A stretch of DNA of 64,000 bases, from positions 1,922,001 through 1,986,000 of the forward strand of contig NZ_CP136946.1 in assembly GCF_050916355.1 (NCBI RefSeq), written 5' to 3'. A program made the translations under genes and the position numbers. Of the stretch, positions 44,688 to 53,418 are shown piece after piece. The notes beneath the pieces are model-generated. The model worked only from the letters and a program-made list of their open reading frames with translations, did no database searches and was not told where the DNA came from. The number at the start of each line of letters is the position of its first letter. Position 1 is the stretch's first letter. The DNA comes from Jeongeupia wiesaeckerbachi (GTDB lineage Bacteria > Pseudomonadota > Gammaproteobacteria > Burkholderiales > Chitinibacteraceae).

Positions 44688-45085
44688 TGTTCAAGAAGAA
44701 AAAAGGCAGCCAGCGGATCGACAGCCTGATCGGCCATGGGACCCAGTTTGACGGGGAGCTGCGCTTTTCCGGCGGCCTGCGCGTCGATGGCATCGTGACC
44801 GGCAACGTTGTCGCGGTCGACGCGCAGCACGGCACGCTGGTGGTGTCGGAAAAGGCGCGGATCGATGGTGGTGTGCGCGCCACTCATCTGATCCTCAATG
44901 GTGAAATTGCCGGGCCGATCGAAGTCAGCCACTACGTCGAACTGCAGCCCAAGGCACGCGTGCATGGCGACCTGACCTACAAGACGCTGGAAATGCATCC
45001 GGGGGCGGTCATCGAAGGGCGGCTGATCCCGCTCGAAGGCGCGCGGATGGTGACACCGGCAGAAGTGGCGGACGGTGTCGATTGA
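44687..45085 (+). CDS. Bactofilin-family cytoskeletal protein
   Basis: 132 residues. A charged N-terminal peptide (MFKKKKGSQR) and a right-handed beta-helix of repeating hydrophobic steps (IDSLIGHGTQFDGELRFSGG ... LILNGEIAGPIEVSHYVELQ). Bactofilins polymerise without nucleotide and organise envelope enzymes, often peptidoglycan hydrolases. An AGGAGG site five bases upstream favours ATG 44687 over the GTG just before. Confidence 0.93.
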   Translation: MFKKKKGSQRIDSLIGHGTQFDGELRFSGGLRVDGIVTGNVVAVDAQHGTLVVSEKARIDGGVRATHLILNGEIAGPIEVSHYVELQPKARVHGDLTYKTLEMHPGAVIEGRLIPLEGARMVTPAEVADGVD

Positions 45086-45111
45086 CCCGCTGGTAGCCTC
45101 GGCGCGATAAT
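45082..45111 (+). promoter_or_regulatory. Sigma-70 promoter of erpA
   Basis: TTGACC (45082-45087), an 18-base spacer and GATAAT (45106-45111), each five of six to consensus. Start of transcription is expected near 45118. Confidence 0.75.
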
Positions 45112-45132
45112 CCTAGTTGTTTAGTCAACTAT
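45107..45132 (-). promoter_or_regulatory. IscR type-1-like operator over the erpA promoter
   Basis: On the minus strand the half ATAGTTGACT matches all ten bases of the E. coli IscR type-1 half-site ATASYYGACT; the other half is poor except for a terminal TAT. It covers the -10 box and start point, a position suited to repression. Confidence 0.45.
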
Positions 45133-45149
45133 TAAATGTGGAGTATGCG

Positions 45150-45503
45150 ATGACCACCGCAACTACCGAAATGCCCAGCCCGTTCCTGTTCACCGACGCC
45201 GCTGCGAGCAAGGTGGCCGAGCTGATCGCCGAGGAAGGGAATCCCGACCTCAAGCTGCGCGTTTTCGTGACCGGCGGCGGCTGTTCCGGCTTCCAGTACG
45301 GCTTTACCTTCGACGAGATCGTCAACGACGACGATACCGAAGTGAACAAGGCCGGCGTGACCCTGCTCGTCGATCCGATGAGTTACCAATACCTGGTCGG
45401 TGCCGAAATCGACTATGTCGACAGCCTCGAAGGCTCGCAGTTCACGATCAAGAACCCGAATGCCCAGTCGACCTGCGGCTGCGGATCGTCGTTCTCGGTC
45501 TGA
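45150..45503 (+). CDS. erpA: Iron-sulfur cluster insertion protein ErpA
   Basis: 117 residues of the A-type carrier family. The three cluster ligands are in TGGGCSGFQYGFTF and STCGCGSSFSV. It hands iron-sulfur clusters to respiratory and isoprenoid enzymes (such as IspG/IspH). ATG 45150 has GGAG upstream and is favoured over 45117. A promoter with an IscR-like site sits in front of it. Confidence 0.96.
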   Translation: MTTATTEMPSPFLFTDAAASKVAELIAEEGNPDLKLRVFVTGGGCSGFQYGFTFDEIVNDDDTEVNKAGVTLLVDPMSYQYLVGAEIDYVDSLEGSQFTIKNPNAQSTCGCGSSFSV

Positions 45504-45521
45504 TCCTGCCCCGAAGCAGGC

Positions 45522-45551
45522 CAAAGGGAAGCGCGTGCGCTTCCTTTTTTT
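45522..45551 (+). terminator. Intrinsic terminator after erpA
   Basis: Stem GGAAGCGC/GCGCTTCC with a two-base loop, followed by seven T. Confidence 0.9.
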
Positions 45552-45633
45552 GTTGTCGCAAACATGAAACGGACTTGCCCCGCCACCCTGCTTCGGCCCG
45601 ATAATGGCGTTTCGACGCAACCGGGGGTAGTAC

Positions 45634-47115
45634 ATGTTCGAATCGGCAAAGTTAGGGCACAAGATCGGCAAGGACGACTATCGCGAACGTGAGGCGATAT
45701 TGCGCGAGGCTTTGCTGGCCGCGCAGTTCCGCCTGAAGCAGCAGGGCGAATTCCCGGTGGTGATCCTGCTTGCCGGCGTGCCGACCGGCGGGCGTGGCGA
45801 GATGGCCAGCCTGCTCAACGAATGGATGGACCCGCGGCACATCGAGAACCACGCTTTCGACGTGCCGACCGCGGAGGAGGCCGAGCGGCCACCGCTGTGG
45901 CGTTACTGGCGGGCATTGCCCCCCAAGGGCAAGGCGGCGATCTTCTTCGGCGGCTGGTACCTTGGCCCGGTGTGGGAGGCATTGCGCAGCGGCAGCAAGG
46001 CCGATTTCCAGCGCGAAATCGAACAGATCACCCGCTTCGAGCGCATGCTCGCCTCCGAGGGCGTGCTGCTGATGAAGTTCTGGCTGCATCTGCCCAAGGC
46101 CGATTTGAAGAAACGCCTGAACCGGCTCGAGTCCGATCCGCTGACCGCGTGGCGCGTCGGCGACGAGGACCGCTGGTTCCTGAAGAACTACGACGAGATC
46201 ATCGGCGCCTGCCAGCCGATGCTGCAGGGAACGAATCTGGCGTTTGCGCCGTGGCGGGTCGTCGAGGCGGGTGATGCCAACTACCGCTCGATTTCGGTCG
46301 GCCAGCAGCTGCTCGATGCGCTGAACGCGCGCTTCGACAAGCAATTCCAGCCCTATGGCGAAGCCGCACCGCTCCTGCCGTCGGTCGACGGGGTGCGATT
46401 GCTCGACAAGCTCGAACTCAAGCATGCGCTCGACAAGAAGGACTACGAAAAACGGCTCGCCGAAGCGCAAGGCCGGCTGAACCAGCTGACCCGCAAGCGT
46501 GGCTTCAAGAAAATGGGCGTCGTTGCCGTCTTCGAGGGCATGGACGCGGCAGGCAAGGGCGGGGCGATCCGGCGGATTACCGCGGCGCTCGACGTGCGCC
46601 AGTACGGCATCGTGCCGATCGCTGCGCCGACCGAGGAGGAGCGCGCGCAACCGTATCTGTGGCGCTTCTGGCGCCATGTGCCGCCGCATGGCCAGGTGCG
46701 GATCTTCGACCGCTCTTGGTATGGCCGGGTGCTGGTCGAGCGGGTCGAGGGCTTTGCCAGCCAGTTCGACTGGATGCGGGCCTACAGCGAGATCAACGAC
46801 TTCGAGGCGCAGCTCGACGCGGCCAATACCGTCGTGGTCAAATTCTGGCTGGCCATCGATCCGGACGAACAGCTGCGCCGTTTCAAGGAGCGCGAAGCGA
46901 TCGAATGGAAGCGCTTCAAGATCACCGACGAAGACTGGCGCAACCGCGACAAGTGGGACGATTACATCGTCGCCGCCAGCGACATGATCGACCGCACCAG
47001 CTCGGCGCATGCGCCGTGGCATCTGATCGGTGCCAACAACAAGTACCATGCCCGCGTCACGATCCTCGAAAAACTGTGCGACGCGATCGAAGCCCGTCTC
47101 AAACGCAAGGAATGA
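45634..47115 (+). CDS. pap: Polyphosphate:AMP phosphotransferase (two-domain PPK2)
   Basis: 493 residues with two fused PPK2 domains (about 10-245 and 270-490). The second keeps a full nucleotide site: EGMDAAGKGGAIRR (Walker A) and IFDRSWYGRVLVE (Walker B). The first has an altered P-loop, LAGVPTGGRGEMASLL. This layout defines class II PPK2, which makes ADP from AMP using polyphosphate. The stop overlaps or abuts the next gene. Confidence 0.93.
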   Translation: MFESAKLGHKIGKDDYREREAILREALLAAQFRLKQQGEFPVVILLAGVPTGGRGEMASLLNEWMDPRHIENHAFDVPTAEEAERPPLWRYWRALPPKGKAAIFFGGWYLGPVWEALRSGSKADFQREIEQITRFERMLASEGVLLMKFWLHLPKADLKKRLNRLESDPLTAWRVGDEDRWFLKNYDEIIGACQPMLQGTNLAFAPWRVVEAGDANYRSISVGQQLLDALNARFDKQFQPYGEAAPLLPSVDGVRLLDKLELKHALDKKDYEKRLAEAQGRLNQLTRKRGFKKMGVVAVFEGMDAAGKGGAIRRITAALDVRQYGIVPIAAPTEEERAQPYLWRFWRHVPPHGQVRIFDRSWYGRVLVERVEGFASQFDWMRAYSEINDFEAQLDAANTVVVKFWLAIDPDEQLRRFKEREAIEWKRFKITDEDWRNRDKWDDYIVAASDMIDRTSSAHAPWHLIGANNKYHARVTILEKLCDAIEARLKRKE

Positions 47116-47117
47116 CC

Positions 47118-47708
47118 ATGTCCCAGACACTGAGTACCGCCGCGCTCGACCAGTTGTTCCGTGAGGCGCGCACCTTCAGTTATTTTGACGATCGCGCCGT
47201 CGAGGACGCCACGATCCATGCGCTGTACGACCTGCTGAAGTTCGGTCCGACGTCGGCCAACAGCTCACCGGCACGCTTCGTGTTCGTGCGCTCGCCCGAG
47301 GCCAAGGCCAAGCTCGCGCCGGCGCTGTCCGAAGGCAATCGCGACAAGACGCTGGCGGCACCGCTGACGGTGATCGTCGCCCACGACCTGAGCTTCTACG
47401 ACGAGCTGCCGACGCTGTTCCCGCATACCGACGCCCGCAGCTGGTTTGCCGGCAACGACGCAGCGATCCAGACCACCTGCCTGCGCAACGGCAGCCTGCA
47501 GGGCGCTTATCTGATGCTGGCGGCGCGTGCGCTGGGCCTCGATTGCGGGCCGATGTCGGGCTTTGACAATGCGGTGGTTGACGCGGCCTTCTTTGCGGGC
47601 ACGAGCTGGCGATCGAACTTCCTGATCAATCTCGGCTACGGCCAGCGCGAGAAGCTGCATCCGCGCAATCCACGCCTGTCGTTCGAGACCGCATGCCGCA
47701 TCGTTTGA
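47118..47708 (+). CDS. Nitroreductase-family protein (RutE/HadB-like)
   Basis: 196 residues, the length of RutE. FMN-binding motifs are RTFSYFDDRAV, LLKFGPTSANSSPARFVFV and AARALGLDCGPMSGFDNAVV. Such enzymes reduce malonic semialdehyde or related aldehydes and nitro compounds with NAD(P)H. No rut genes are near, so the substrate is open. An ATG at 47112 overlapping the pap stop is an alternative start. Confidence 0.88.
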   Translation: MSQTLSTAALDQLFREARTFSYFDDRAVEDATIHALYDLLKFGPTSANSSPARFVFVRSPEAKAKLAPALSEGNRDKTLAAPLTVIVAHDLSFYDELPTLFPHTDARSWFAGNDAAIQTTCLRNGSLQGAYLMLAARALGLDCGPMSGFDNAVVDAAFFAGTSWRSNFLINLGYGQREKLHPRNPRLSFETACRIV

Positions 47709-47724
47709 ACCTGTTGTACGCACA

Positions 47725-48807
47725 ATGACGGATTGGACTATCTGGCAGGCGCTGGACGACTGGCGTTCGCGCCGGCGCGAGCTGGAGCCGGTCTTTGCGC
47801 AAGCCGGCATCGCGCCGGAGCTTGAGTCGCAGGTCAACCGCATCCTTGTCGACCTGAAGCGCCAGCCGCCGACGCCGCCATTGGTGTCGGGCGACAAGCA
47901 GCGCGACGATGACGAGCGGGCGCGTTTTCATGCGGCTTTCGTGCGTCATTACGACGAGAGCCTGTTCAAGGCCGAAGCGCTGGTGCGGCTGCCGTGGGTG
48001 CCCGAAGCAACCCCGATCGGCGATGCGGTGCGCGCCGAGGTCGGCCGGCTGCGCGCGGCGCTGCTGGCGAGCCCTGGCGAAACCCCGGACTTTGGCGATC
48101 TTGAAGCCTTGCTGGGGCATTACCTGCGCCTCGACCATCCGCAACTGACGATCGCCCCGGCGGTGCTGGCCGAGCGGCGGCGCCAGATTGCCGAGATCGC
48201 CGGCTGGCCCTTGCTGGTGCAGCGTGCTGCGGCGCAGCCGTTTAGTGATGCGGTGCCGCCGATCGGTAGCGAGGCGTTTCGCGATGCCTTCCGTGCCCAG
48301 CTCGACCAGTACCTGACGACGCCGTGGCTGCACTGCAAGATTGTCAGCCAGTGGTATGCAACGCTGGCGCTCGACGCGGTGCTGGTGCGCAAGAAGCGCG
48401 AAGCCGGCGACGACACCTTCGTCGCCGGTACGTTCAAGCATCGCTGGCCCAGCTTGTCGGTCTGGTTTCCGCAGCTGGAAATGGCCGATCAGCTCTGGTA
48501 TCTGGCGCTGATTCTTGCGGCCATCGTTGCGCTGTTCGGCGAGCACTGGCTGGTGGCCTTGCCGTTGATCCTCTGGCTCAACCTGTCGGTCGGCGCGCAC
48601 CGGCGCCAGCGCAGGCGGATCGAGCAGCGGCGCGAGGAACTGGTCGCACAGGCACAGACGCTGAAGAAGGTCCGCGATCGCTTCGCCGCCGGCATGTCGA
48701 CCCCCGACAAGCTGGCGCACCAGTTGCGCCAGCTCGATCCGGGCGGTGAAACCTTCGGCGAGCCGTTCTATGCGCTGCTGCGGCTGCAGTCGCGCAACGC
48801 CGGCTAG
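47725..48807 (+). CDS. Membrane protein of unknown function
   Basis: 360 residues. An acidic, helical N-terminal part (1-255) is followed by two membrane helices close together (YLALILAAIVALFG and WLVALPLILWLNLS) and a basic coiled-coil tail (RRQRRRIEQRREELVAQA). No family recognised. It lies 16 bases after the nitroreductase gene and may be co-transcribed with it. Codon use matches neighbours. Confidence 0.72.
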   Translation: MTDWTIWQALDDWRSRRRELEPVFAQAGIAPELESQVNRILVDLKRQPPTPPLVSGDKQRDDDERARFHAAFVRHYDESLFKAEALVRLPWVPEATPIGDAVRAEVGRLRAALLASPGETPDFGDLEALLGHYLRLDHPQLTIAPAVLAERRRQIAEIAGWPLLVQRAAAQPFSDAVPPIGSEAFRDAFRAQLDQYLTTPWLHCKIVSQWYATLALDAVLVRKKREAGDDTFVAGTFKHRWPSLSVWFPQLEMADQLWYLALILAAIVALFGEHWLVALPLILWLNLSVGAHRRQRRRIEQRREELVAQAQTLKKVRDRFAAGMSTPDKLAHQLRQLDPGGETFGEPFYALLRLQSRNAG

Positions 48808-48813
48808 TCGGCG

Positions 48814-49578
48814 TTAGGCGACGGGTTCGCCGTCGACGAACATCAAGAGCTGGCCGCTTTCCATCCGGGTCCAGACCTCGTTGTCGGTCAGCGGTTGCGT
48901 CGCAATCACCGCGACCCGGTCATGCGGTGTCGTCACCGACGAAAAGTCGACGCTGACGTCGGCATCGGCAAGGTGGGCGGTCGAGAACGGGGCGCGCCGG
49001 ATGATGTAATGCAGATCGGTCGCGCAGCGCGCAAACAGCACGTCGCCGTTCGACAACAGGAAATTGAAGCTGCCGCGGCCGGCCAGTTCGGCCGCCAGCG
49101 GCTGCAGCGCCGCATGCAGTTCGTCGCGGGACGGTGCGGTGGCGAAGCGTTGCGCCAGTGCGTCGAGCAGCCAGCAGAATGCCTGTTCGCTGTCGGTATC
49201 GCCGACGGGTTGAAAGCGGCTGCCCTGCAGCGACGGCAGGCTGTCCAGGTTGCCGTTGTGCGCAAAAATCCAGTATTGCCCCCACAGCTCGCGGCGGAAC
49301 GGGTGGGTGTTGGCGAGGTTGACGGTGCCCTGCGTCGCCTTGCGGATGTGGGCGATGACGTTGCGGCTCTTGATCGGGTAGGCGCGAACCAGTTCGGCGA
49401 TCGGCGAGCTGATCGACGGCAGGTAATCGAGGAAGAGCCGGCAGCCGCGGTCCTCGAAAAAAGCGATGCCCCAGCCGTCGGCGTGGTGGTCGGTCAGCCC
49501 GCCGCGGCGGTGGAAGCCCTCGAACGAGAACACGATATCGGTCGGCACGTTGCAGTTCATGCCCAGAAGCTGGCACAT
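48814..49578 (-). CDS. YafJ-like class II glutamine amidotransferase
   Basis: 254 residues. Starts MCQLLGMNCN, so removal of Met exposes the nucleophilic Cys expected of Ntn amidotransferases. Other conserved parts are HADGWGIAFFED, IAHIRKATQGTVNLANTHPF and IFAHNGNLDSL. It contains only the glutaminase domain; the acceptor is unknown for YafJ. The start at 49578 is set by the Cys2 rule rather than the longer frame. Confidence 0.92.
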   Translation of the reverse strand: MCQLLGMNCNVPTDIVFSFEGFHRRGGLTDHHADGWGIAFFEDRGCRLFLDYLPSISSPIAELVRAYPIKSRNVIAHIRKATQGTVNLANTHPFRRELWGQYWIFAHNGNLDSLPSLQGSRFQPVGDTDSEQAFCWLLDALAQRFATAPSRDELHAALQPLAAELAGRGSFNFLLSNGDVLFARCATDLHYIIRRAPFSTAHLADADVSVDFSSVTTPHDRVAVIATQPLTDNEVWTRMESGQLLMFVDGEPVA

Positions 49579-49638
49579 CGGCGTGCTCCGAATAAGGGAT
49601 GCATCATTGTGCACCGGCGCGTCGCCGGGCTCAAAAGC

Positions 49639-49665
49639 AAAATGCCCGGCAGAGGCCGGGCATTT
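49639..49665 (-). terminator. Intrinsic terminator after fabI
   Basis: Stem ATGCCCGGC/GCCGGGCAT; on the minus strand it is followed by TTTGCTTTT. Confidence 0.8.
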
Positions 49666-49683
49666 CGTGGTGGGCGAGGTGGA

Positions 49684-50478
49684 TTACTCCGCCTTGTCGC
49701 CCAATGCGCCGGCGCCGATGCTGAAACCGGCGTCGACGTGGATGACTTCACCGGTCATGCCCGACGACAGCGGCGACAGCAGGAAGGCCGCGACGTTGCC
49801 GACTTCTTCCTGGGTGATGTTGCGCTTCAGCGGCGTCGCGTCGGCGGCGGCCTTCAGCAGCTTGCCGAAGTTGGCAATGCCCGACGCGGCCAGCGTCTTG
49901 ATCGGACCGGCCGAAATGCCGTTGCAGCGCACACCCTTTTCCGGGCCGACGGCTGCGGCGATGTAGCGGACATTGGCTTCGAGCGAAGCCTTGGCAAGGC
50001 CCATCACGTTGTAGTTCGGGATCGCCCGTTCGGCGCCGAGGTAGGACAGCGTGATCAGGCTGGCGCCCTGGTTCAGCATCGGCCGGGCGGCCTTGGCCAG
50101 TGCGGCGAAGCTGTACGAGCTGATGTCGTGGGCAATGCGGAAATTCTCGCGCGTTACCGCGTCGAGGTAATCGCCCTTGAGCGCGTCGCGCGGCGCGAAG
50201 CCGATCGAGTGGACCAGGCCGTCGAGGCCACCCCAGCGCTGGCCGAGGTCGGCGAATACGGCGGTAATCTGTTCGTCGCTGGCGACGTCACAGGGCAGGA
50301 CGAGGTCTGAGTCGAAATGCTTGGCGAGGTCGACGACGCGCTGTTTCAGGTCTTCGGACACATAGGTGAACGCCAGCTCGGCGCCTTCGCGCTTGCACGC
50401 CTGGGCGATGCCATAGGCAATCGAGCGGTCGGACAACAGCCCGGTGATCAGGATTTTTTTGCCGGCGAGAAAGCCCAT
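49684..50478 (-). CDS. fabI: Enoyl-ACP reductase (NADH)
   Basis: 264 residues of the short-chain dehydrogenase fold. The cofactor motif is ILITGLLSDRSIAYGIAQAC; the active site is LSYLGAERAIPNYNVMGLAK (Y-x6-K). It reduces trans-2-enoyl-ACP in the last step of fatty-acid elongation and is the triclosan target class. Normal length. Confidence 0.96.
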   Translation of the reverse strand: MGFLAGKKILITGLLSDRSIAYGIAQACKREGAELAFTYVSEDLKQRVVDLAKHFDSDLVLPCDVASDEQITAVFADLGQRWGGLDGLVHSIGFAPRDALKGDYLDAVTRENFRIAHDISSYSFAALAKAARPMLNQGASLITLSYLGAERAIPNYNVMGLAKASLEANVRYIAAAVGPEKGVRCNGISAGPIKTLAASGIANFGKLLKAAADATPLKRNITQEEVGNVAAFLLSPLSSGMTGEVIHVDAGFSIGAGALGDKAE

Positions 50479-50577
50479 TCGTGGTCCCCTTCGATATCGT
50501 TCTAAATTGAGTCGCGCGATTATAAACGAAACCGCCCGCGACTGGCGGCGCGGGCGGCATGGACGGTGCGTTGCGAG

Positions 50578-51600
50578 TCAGTCCAGTGCGTAGGGCAGAT
50601 CGAGCCGGGACAGCGCCGGGCCGTCGACGCTGCCGAGGTGCAGGCCGTGTTCGAGCGAGGCGATCTGTGCGACGACGAGGGCTTCGAATCCGCCTTGCGG
50701 CGCCGGCGCAGCGAGCATGATCTTGCCCGAGGCTTGGCCATTCATTTCCGTGCTGAATACATCGTCGCCGGCTTGCGCCGCTGTGGCGACGTGCATGCGG
50801 AACATCCGCCGCTTCAGTTTGCCGAGATACTGGGTCCGGGCGACGATTTCCTGGCCCGGGTAGCAACCCTTGGTGAAACTCACCGCGCCGATCAGCTCCA
50901 TATTGGCCATCTGCGCAACGAAAGCCTCCTGTGTCGCCGCGGTGATCCACGGTGCACCGGCACGGATTTCGGTCAGTCGCCATACCGGTTCGCCGACCGG
51001 CTTGGCGCCGGCGTCGAGCAGCGCCAGCCAGACCGACTCGGCGGACTCTGCCGGAATGACGAGTTCGAAACGACCGTCGGCAAGGCCGATCACCGTGGCG
51101 CGTTCGGTGTGGACGACCGCCATTGCAGCCGGTGCTGCCGCGCCGGTGACCGCCGCAACCTTGGCGGCCGCGTCCGGGCCGGCGACGCCGAGCAGGATGC
51201 ATTCGGCGCCGGCGTCACTGGGCTTGGTCTTGGTGCGCAGGATGAACATGCCAAGACGTTTCTGGATCGCGGTTTGCAACTCGGATGCGATCTGCAGGTA
51301 GTAATCGTCGCCGGCGCGGAAGACGAGAAAGCTCGCCAGCATCCGGCCTTTCGGCGTCGAGTAGCTCGAGTACTGCGCGGCATCGAGCGCCAGCGTACGC
51401 ACGTCGCTCGAGAGCTGGCCGTTGAGGAAGGTGGCGGTTTCCTCGCCGCTGAACCGGATCAGGCCGTACTGGTTCAGCGGCGAGACGACGGTGTGCGACG
51501 CCAGCGCCGCAAGTTCGTCGGCGGCATGGCCGAAATCGGTGATGATGCCGGCGTCGTTGCGTCGTGCGCCGCGGGATTCGAGTGTTTCGTTCCAGGACAT
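50578..51600 (-). CDS. ygfZ: tRNA-modifying/iron-sulfur protein YgfZ
   Basis: 340 residues of the aminomethyltransferase-like fold. The diagnostic motif is FTKGCYPGQEIVARTQYLGK (K-G-C-Y-x-G-Q-E). YgfZ uses folate to support certain iron-sulfur enzymes such as MiaB. ATG 51600 (MSWNETLES) is used; the longer frame is not supported. Confidence 0.93.
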   Translation of the reverse strand: MSWNETLESRGARRNDAGIITDFGHAADELAALASHTVVSPLNQYGLIRFSGEETATFLNGQLSSDVRTLALDAAQYSSYSTPKGRMLASFLVFRAGDDYYLQIASELQTAIQKRLGMFILRTKTKPSDAGAECILLGVAGPDAAAKVAAVTGAAAPAAMAVVHTERATVIGLADGRFELVIPAESAESVWLALLDAGAKPVGEPVWRLTEIRAGAPWITAATQEAFVAQMANMELIGAVSFTKGCYPGQEIVARTQYLGKLKRRMFRMHVATAAQAGDDVFSTEMNGQASGKIMLAAPAPQGGFEALVVAQIASLEHGLHLGSVDGPALSRLDLPYALD

Positions 51601-51719
51601 AGAGGGACTCCGTCGAGTCGAGAATGCGAGATCGCTTCGGGACGAAATGGGGGCGAACGCCGGGATATCCAGCATTCGCCCCCCGTTTGGGCTGCGTAAG
51701 GGTCTGAGGTGCGCGGTGC

Positions 51720-53012
51720 TTACTGGGTTGCGCCTTCCGGCGCCGGGGCGGGTGCAGGCGTTTCGGTCAGATTGACCGCTTGTGGCTGCGGGCGGTTTGC
51801 CGTGGCCGTCGAGAGTGAGGGCGCCTTCAATACGCCACCGGCGCTGATCCGGTTGGCGACCTGGATGGTGCCACCCGACAGGCGTGCCATGATTGCGCCG
51901 TTGAGTTTCAGGTCAGGCTGGATCGTCAGCTGGCCATGGGCGTTGAATTTGCCGCCGACCAGATTCGCGTCGAGGATCTGCACCGTATCGCCGCGGACGG
52001 CAAGGCGGCCGGTGAAGGTTTCGAAGCGCGTCTGGCCACCGCGGGCGTAGGTCGCCGGCTGGACCGCTTTGAGTGGCGTGATCAGGTCGAAGTTGTGCAG
52101 CATGCCGTCGCTGACGCGAAATTGCGCGTCGATGCCGGGACGATCGAAGAGCTTGTGGTAATCGTCGGCCTTGTAGACAAAGGTCGATTCACCGGCAAGG
52201 CGCCCCGAAACATGGGTGACTTCGCTGAAAACCTGGCTGAACGGTTCGGCCTGGATGCCGTTGGTGCGCAAGGTGCCGGCTAGCGTCCAGGCATTGTCCT
52301 GCCAGCCCAGCTGGGCGCGGCCGGTGACGATGCCGCCATACAGGTCGCCGCGGATGTCTTCGATGTCGATGCCGTCCGGGCCGGCGAGCCCCTTGAGCAA
52401 CAGTCGGTCGAAATGCACCGGGTGACCAAATGGCAGTGTGTAGCCGTTGGCGGTCAGCGTCACGGCAAACTGGCTGCCCTTGGGCTGGACGTGGAAATCG
52501 AGGTGGCTGCCTTCATCGCCAGCCTGCAGCTCGGCCAACTGGCCGTCGCTGGCAAAGCGCAGCGTTGCATCGATCGGGCCGAGGACGCCGCTGCCGAGCA
52601 GGACGCTCGATTGCTTGAGGTCGATCTGCGCCAGTCGCGGCTGGCCGGCCTCCGGGCGCAGTTTTTCAGGCAGCTGCATCGCGAAACGCGGGCTGAACTG
52701 GCCATTCTCGACGACGATGCCGCGGATTTCACGGCCCCAGTTCAACAGGTTGTGGAGGGAGATCGGCACGCTGAGCTTGTCGATCTTGGCGGTGTGCGAG
52801 TCTTGCTTGAAGACGACGTCGCGTATGACCAAGGCGGGGCGGGGTGCGTATTCGATACCACTACTGCCGATCTGCACCGGCCCGTGAAGGCGCTTTTCCA
52901 GTGCACTGACGAGTTGGTCTCGGTAGAGGGAGTCGGGGATCACGAGCGGAAGCAAACCGATCAGGATCAGAATTAAAGCGATAAAAATCAGCAGCTTCCG
53001 TGTATTTTGCAT
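51720..53012 (-). CDS. AsmA-family inner-membrane protein
   Basis: 430 residues. One N-terminal membrane helix (LLIFIALILILIGLLPLVIP) and a large periplasmic part with the AsmA N-terminal signature (LEKRLHGPVQIGSSGIEYAP, PALVIRDVVF) and a C-terminal AsmA-like beta region. AsmA proteins help move phospholipids toward the outer membrane. Shorter than E. coli AsmA (617). Divergent from two tRNA genes. Confidence 0.87.
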   Translation of the reverse strand: MQNTRKLLIFIALILILIGLLPLVIPDSLYRDQLVSALEKRLHGPVQIGSSGIEYAPRPALVIRDVVFKQDSHTAKIDKLSVPISLHNLLNWGREIRGIVVENGQFSPRFAMQLPEKLRPEAGQPRLAQIDLKQSSVLLGSGVLGPIDATLRFASDGQLAELQAGDEGSHLDFHVQPKGSQFAVTLTANGYTLPFGHPVHFDRLLLKGLAGPDGIDIEDIRGDLYGGIVTGRAQLGWQDNAWTLAGTLRTNGIQAEPFSQVFSEVTHVSGRLAGESTFVYKADDYHKLFDRPGIDAQFRVSDGMLHNFDLITPLKAVQPATYARGGQTRFETFTGRLAVRGDTVQILDANLVGGKFNAHGQLTIQPDLKLNGAIMARLSGGTIQVANRISAGGVLKAPSLSTATANRPQPQAVNLTETPAPAPAPEGATQ

Positions 53013-53042
53013 GATCTCGTCTGGATTTATTGTTGGAATGTA

Positions 53043-53071
53043 TTGACAACGGGCGAGTCCGTTCCTATTAT
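53043..53071 (+). promoter_or_regulatory. Promoter of the tRNA-Asn genes
   Basis: TTGACA (53043-53048), 17 bases, TATTAT (53066-53071): near-perfect sigma-70 boxes. Transcription would begin about 9 bases before the first tRNA. Confidence 0.9.
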
Positions 53072-53086
53072 ACGCATCTCTTCGGT

Positions 53087-53162
53087 TCCCCGATAGCTCA
53101 GTTGGTAGAGCAACGGACTGTTAATCCGTGTGTCCCTGGTTCGAGCCCAGGTCGGGGAGCCA
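53087..53162 (+). tRNA. tRNA-Asn (anticodon GTT), copy 1
   Basis: 76 bases with encoded CCA. The cloverleaf is complete: acceptor TCCCCGA/TCGGGGA, D arm with AGTTGGTAGA, anticodon loop CTGTTAA, and T arm GGTTCGAGCC. The anticodon GTT reads AAC and AAT. Confidence 0.97.
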
Positions 53163-53173
53163 AACCAATACCG

Positions 53174-53203
53174 AAGTCCCGGTCCTCAGGCCGGGATTTT
53201 CTA
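53174..53203 (+). terminator. Hairpin with T-run between the two tRNA genes
   Basis: GTCCCGG ... CCGGGAT with a TTTT tail. It may end some transcripts after copy 1, or serve as a processing hairpin. Confidence 0.5.
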
Positions 53204-53204
53204 T

Positions 53205-53280
53205 TCCCTGATAGCTCAGTCGGTAGAGCAACGGACTGTTAATCCGTGTGTCCCTGGTTCGAGCCCAGGTCGGGGAGCCA
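53205..53280 (+). tRNA. tRNA-Asn (anticodon GTT), copy 2
   Basis: 76 bases, the same as copy 1 except for a T in acceptor position 5 (making a G-U pair) and a T-to-C change in the D loop. CCA is encoded. The duplication is local and recent. Confidence 0.97.
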
Positions 53281-53285
53281 AATAC

Positions 53286-53321
53286 GAAAAACCCCGGTCA
53301 GCGATGGCCGGGGTTTTTCTT
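53286..53321. terminator. Terminator after the tRNA-Asn pair
   Basis: AAAAACCCCGG ... CCGGGGTTTTT stem with A and T flanks; can also serve the convergent porin gene. Confidence 0.88.
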
Positions 53322-53418
53322 TGTCTGCTCGCCGCGGGCCTTGACGCTGGATCCCGCGGGAATGGGCGGGCCATTCGGCTCCGCCCGGTGCGCTGACGCT
53401 CAATACTGGTGGCGGCGT

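Noticed and set aside
53030..53396. Short proteins encoded across the tRNA-Asn pair
   Set aside because: The frames translate tRNA sequence and repeat because the tRNAs repeat.
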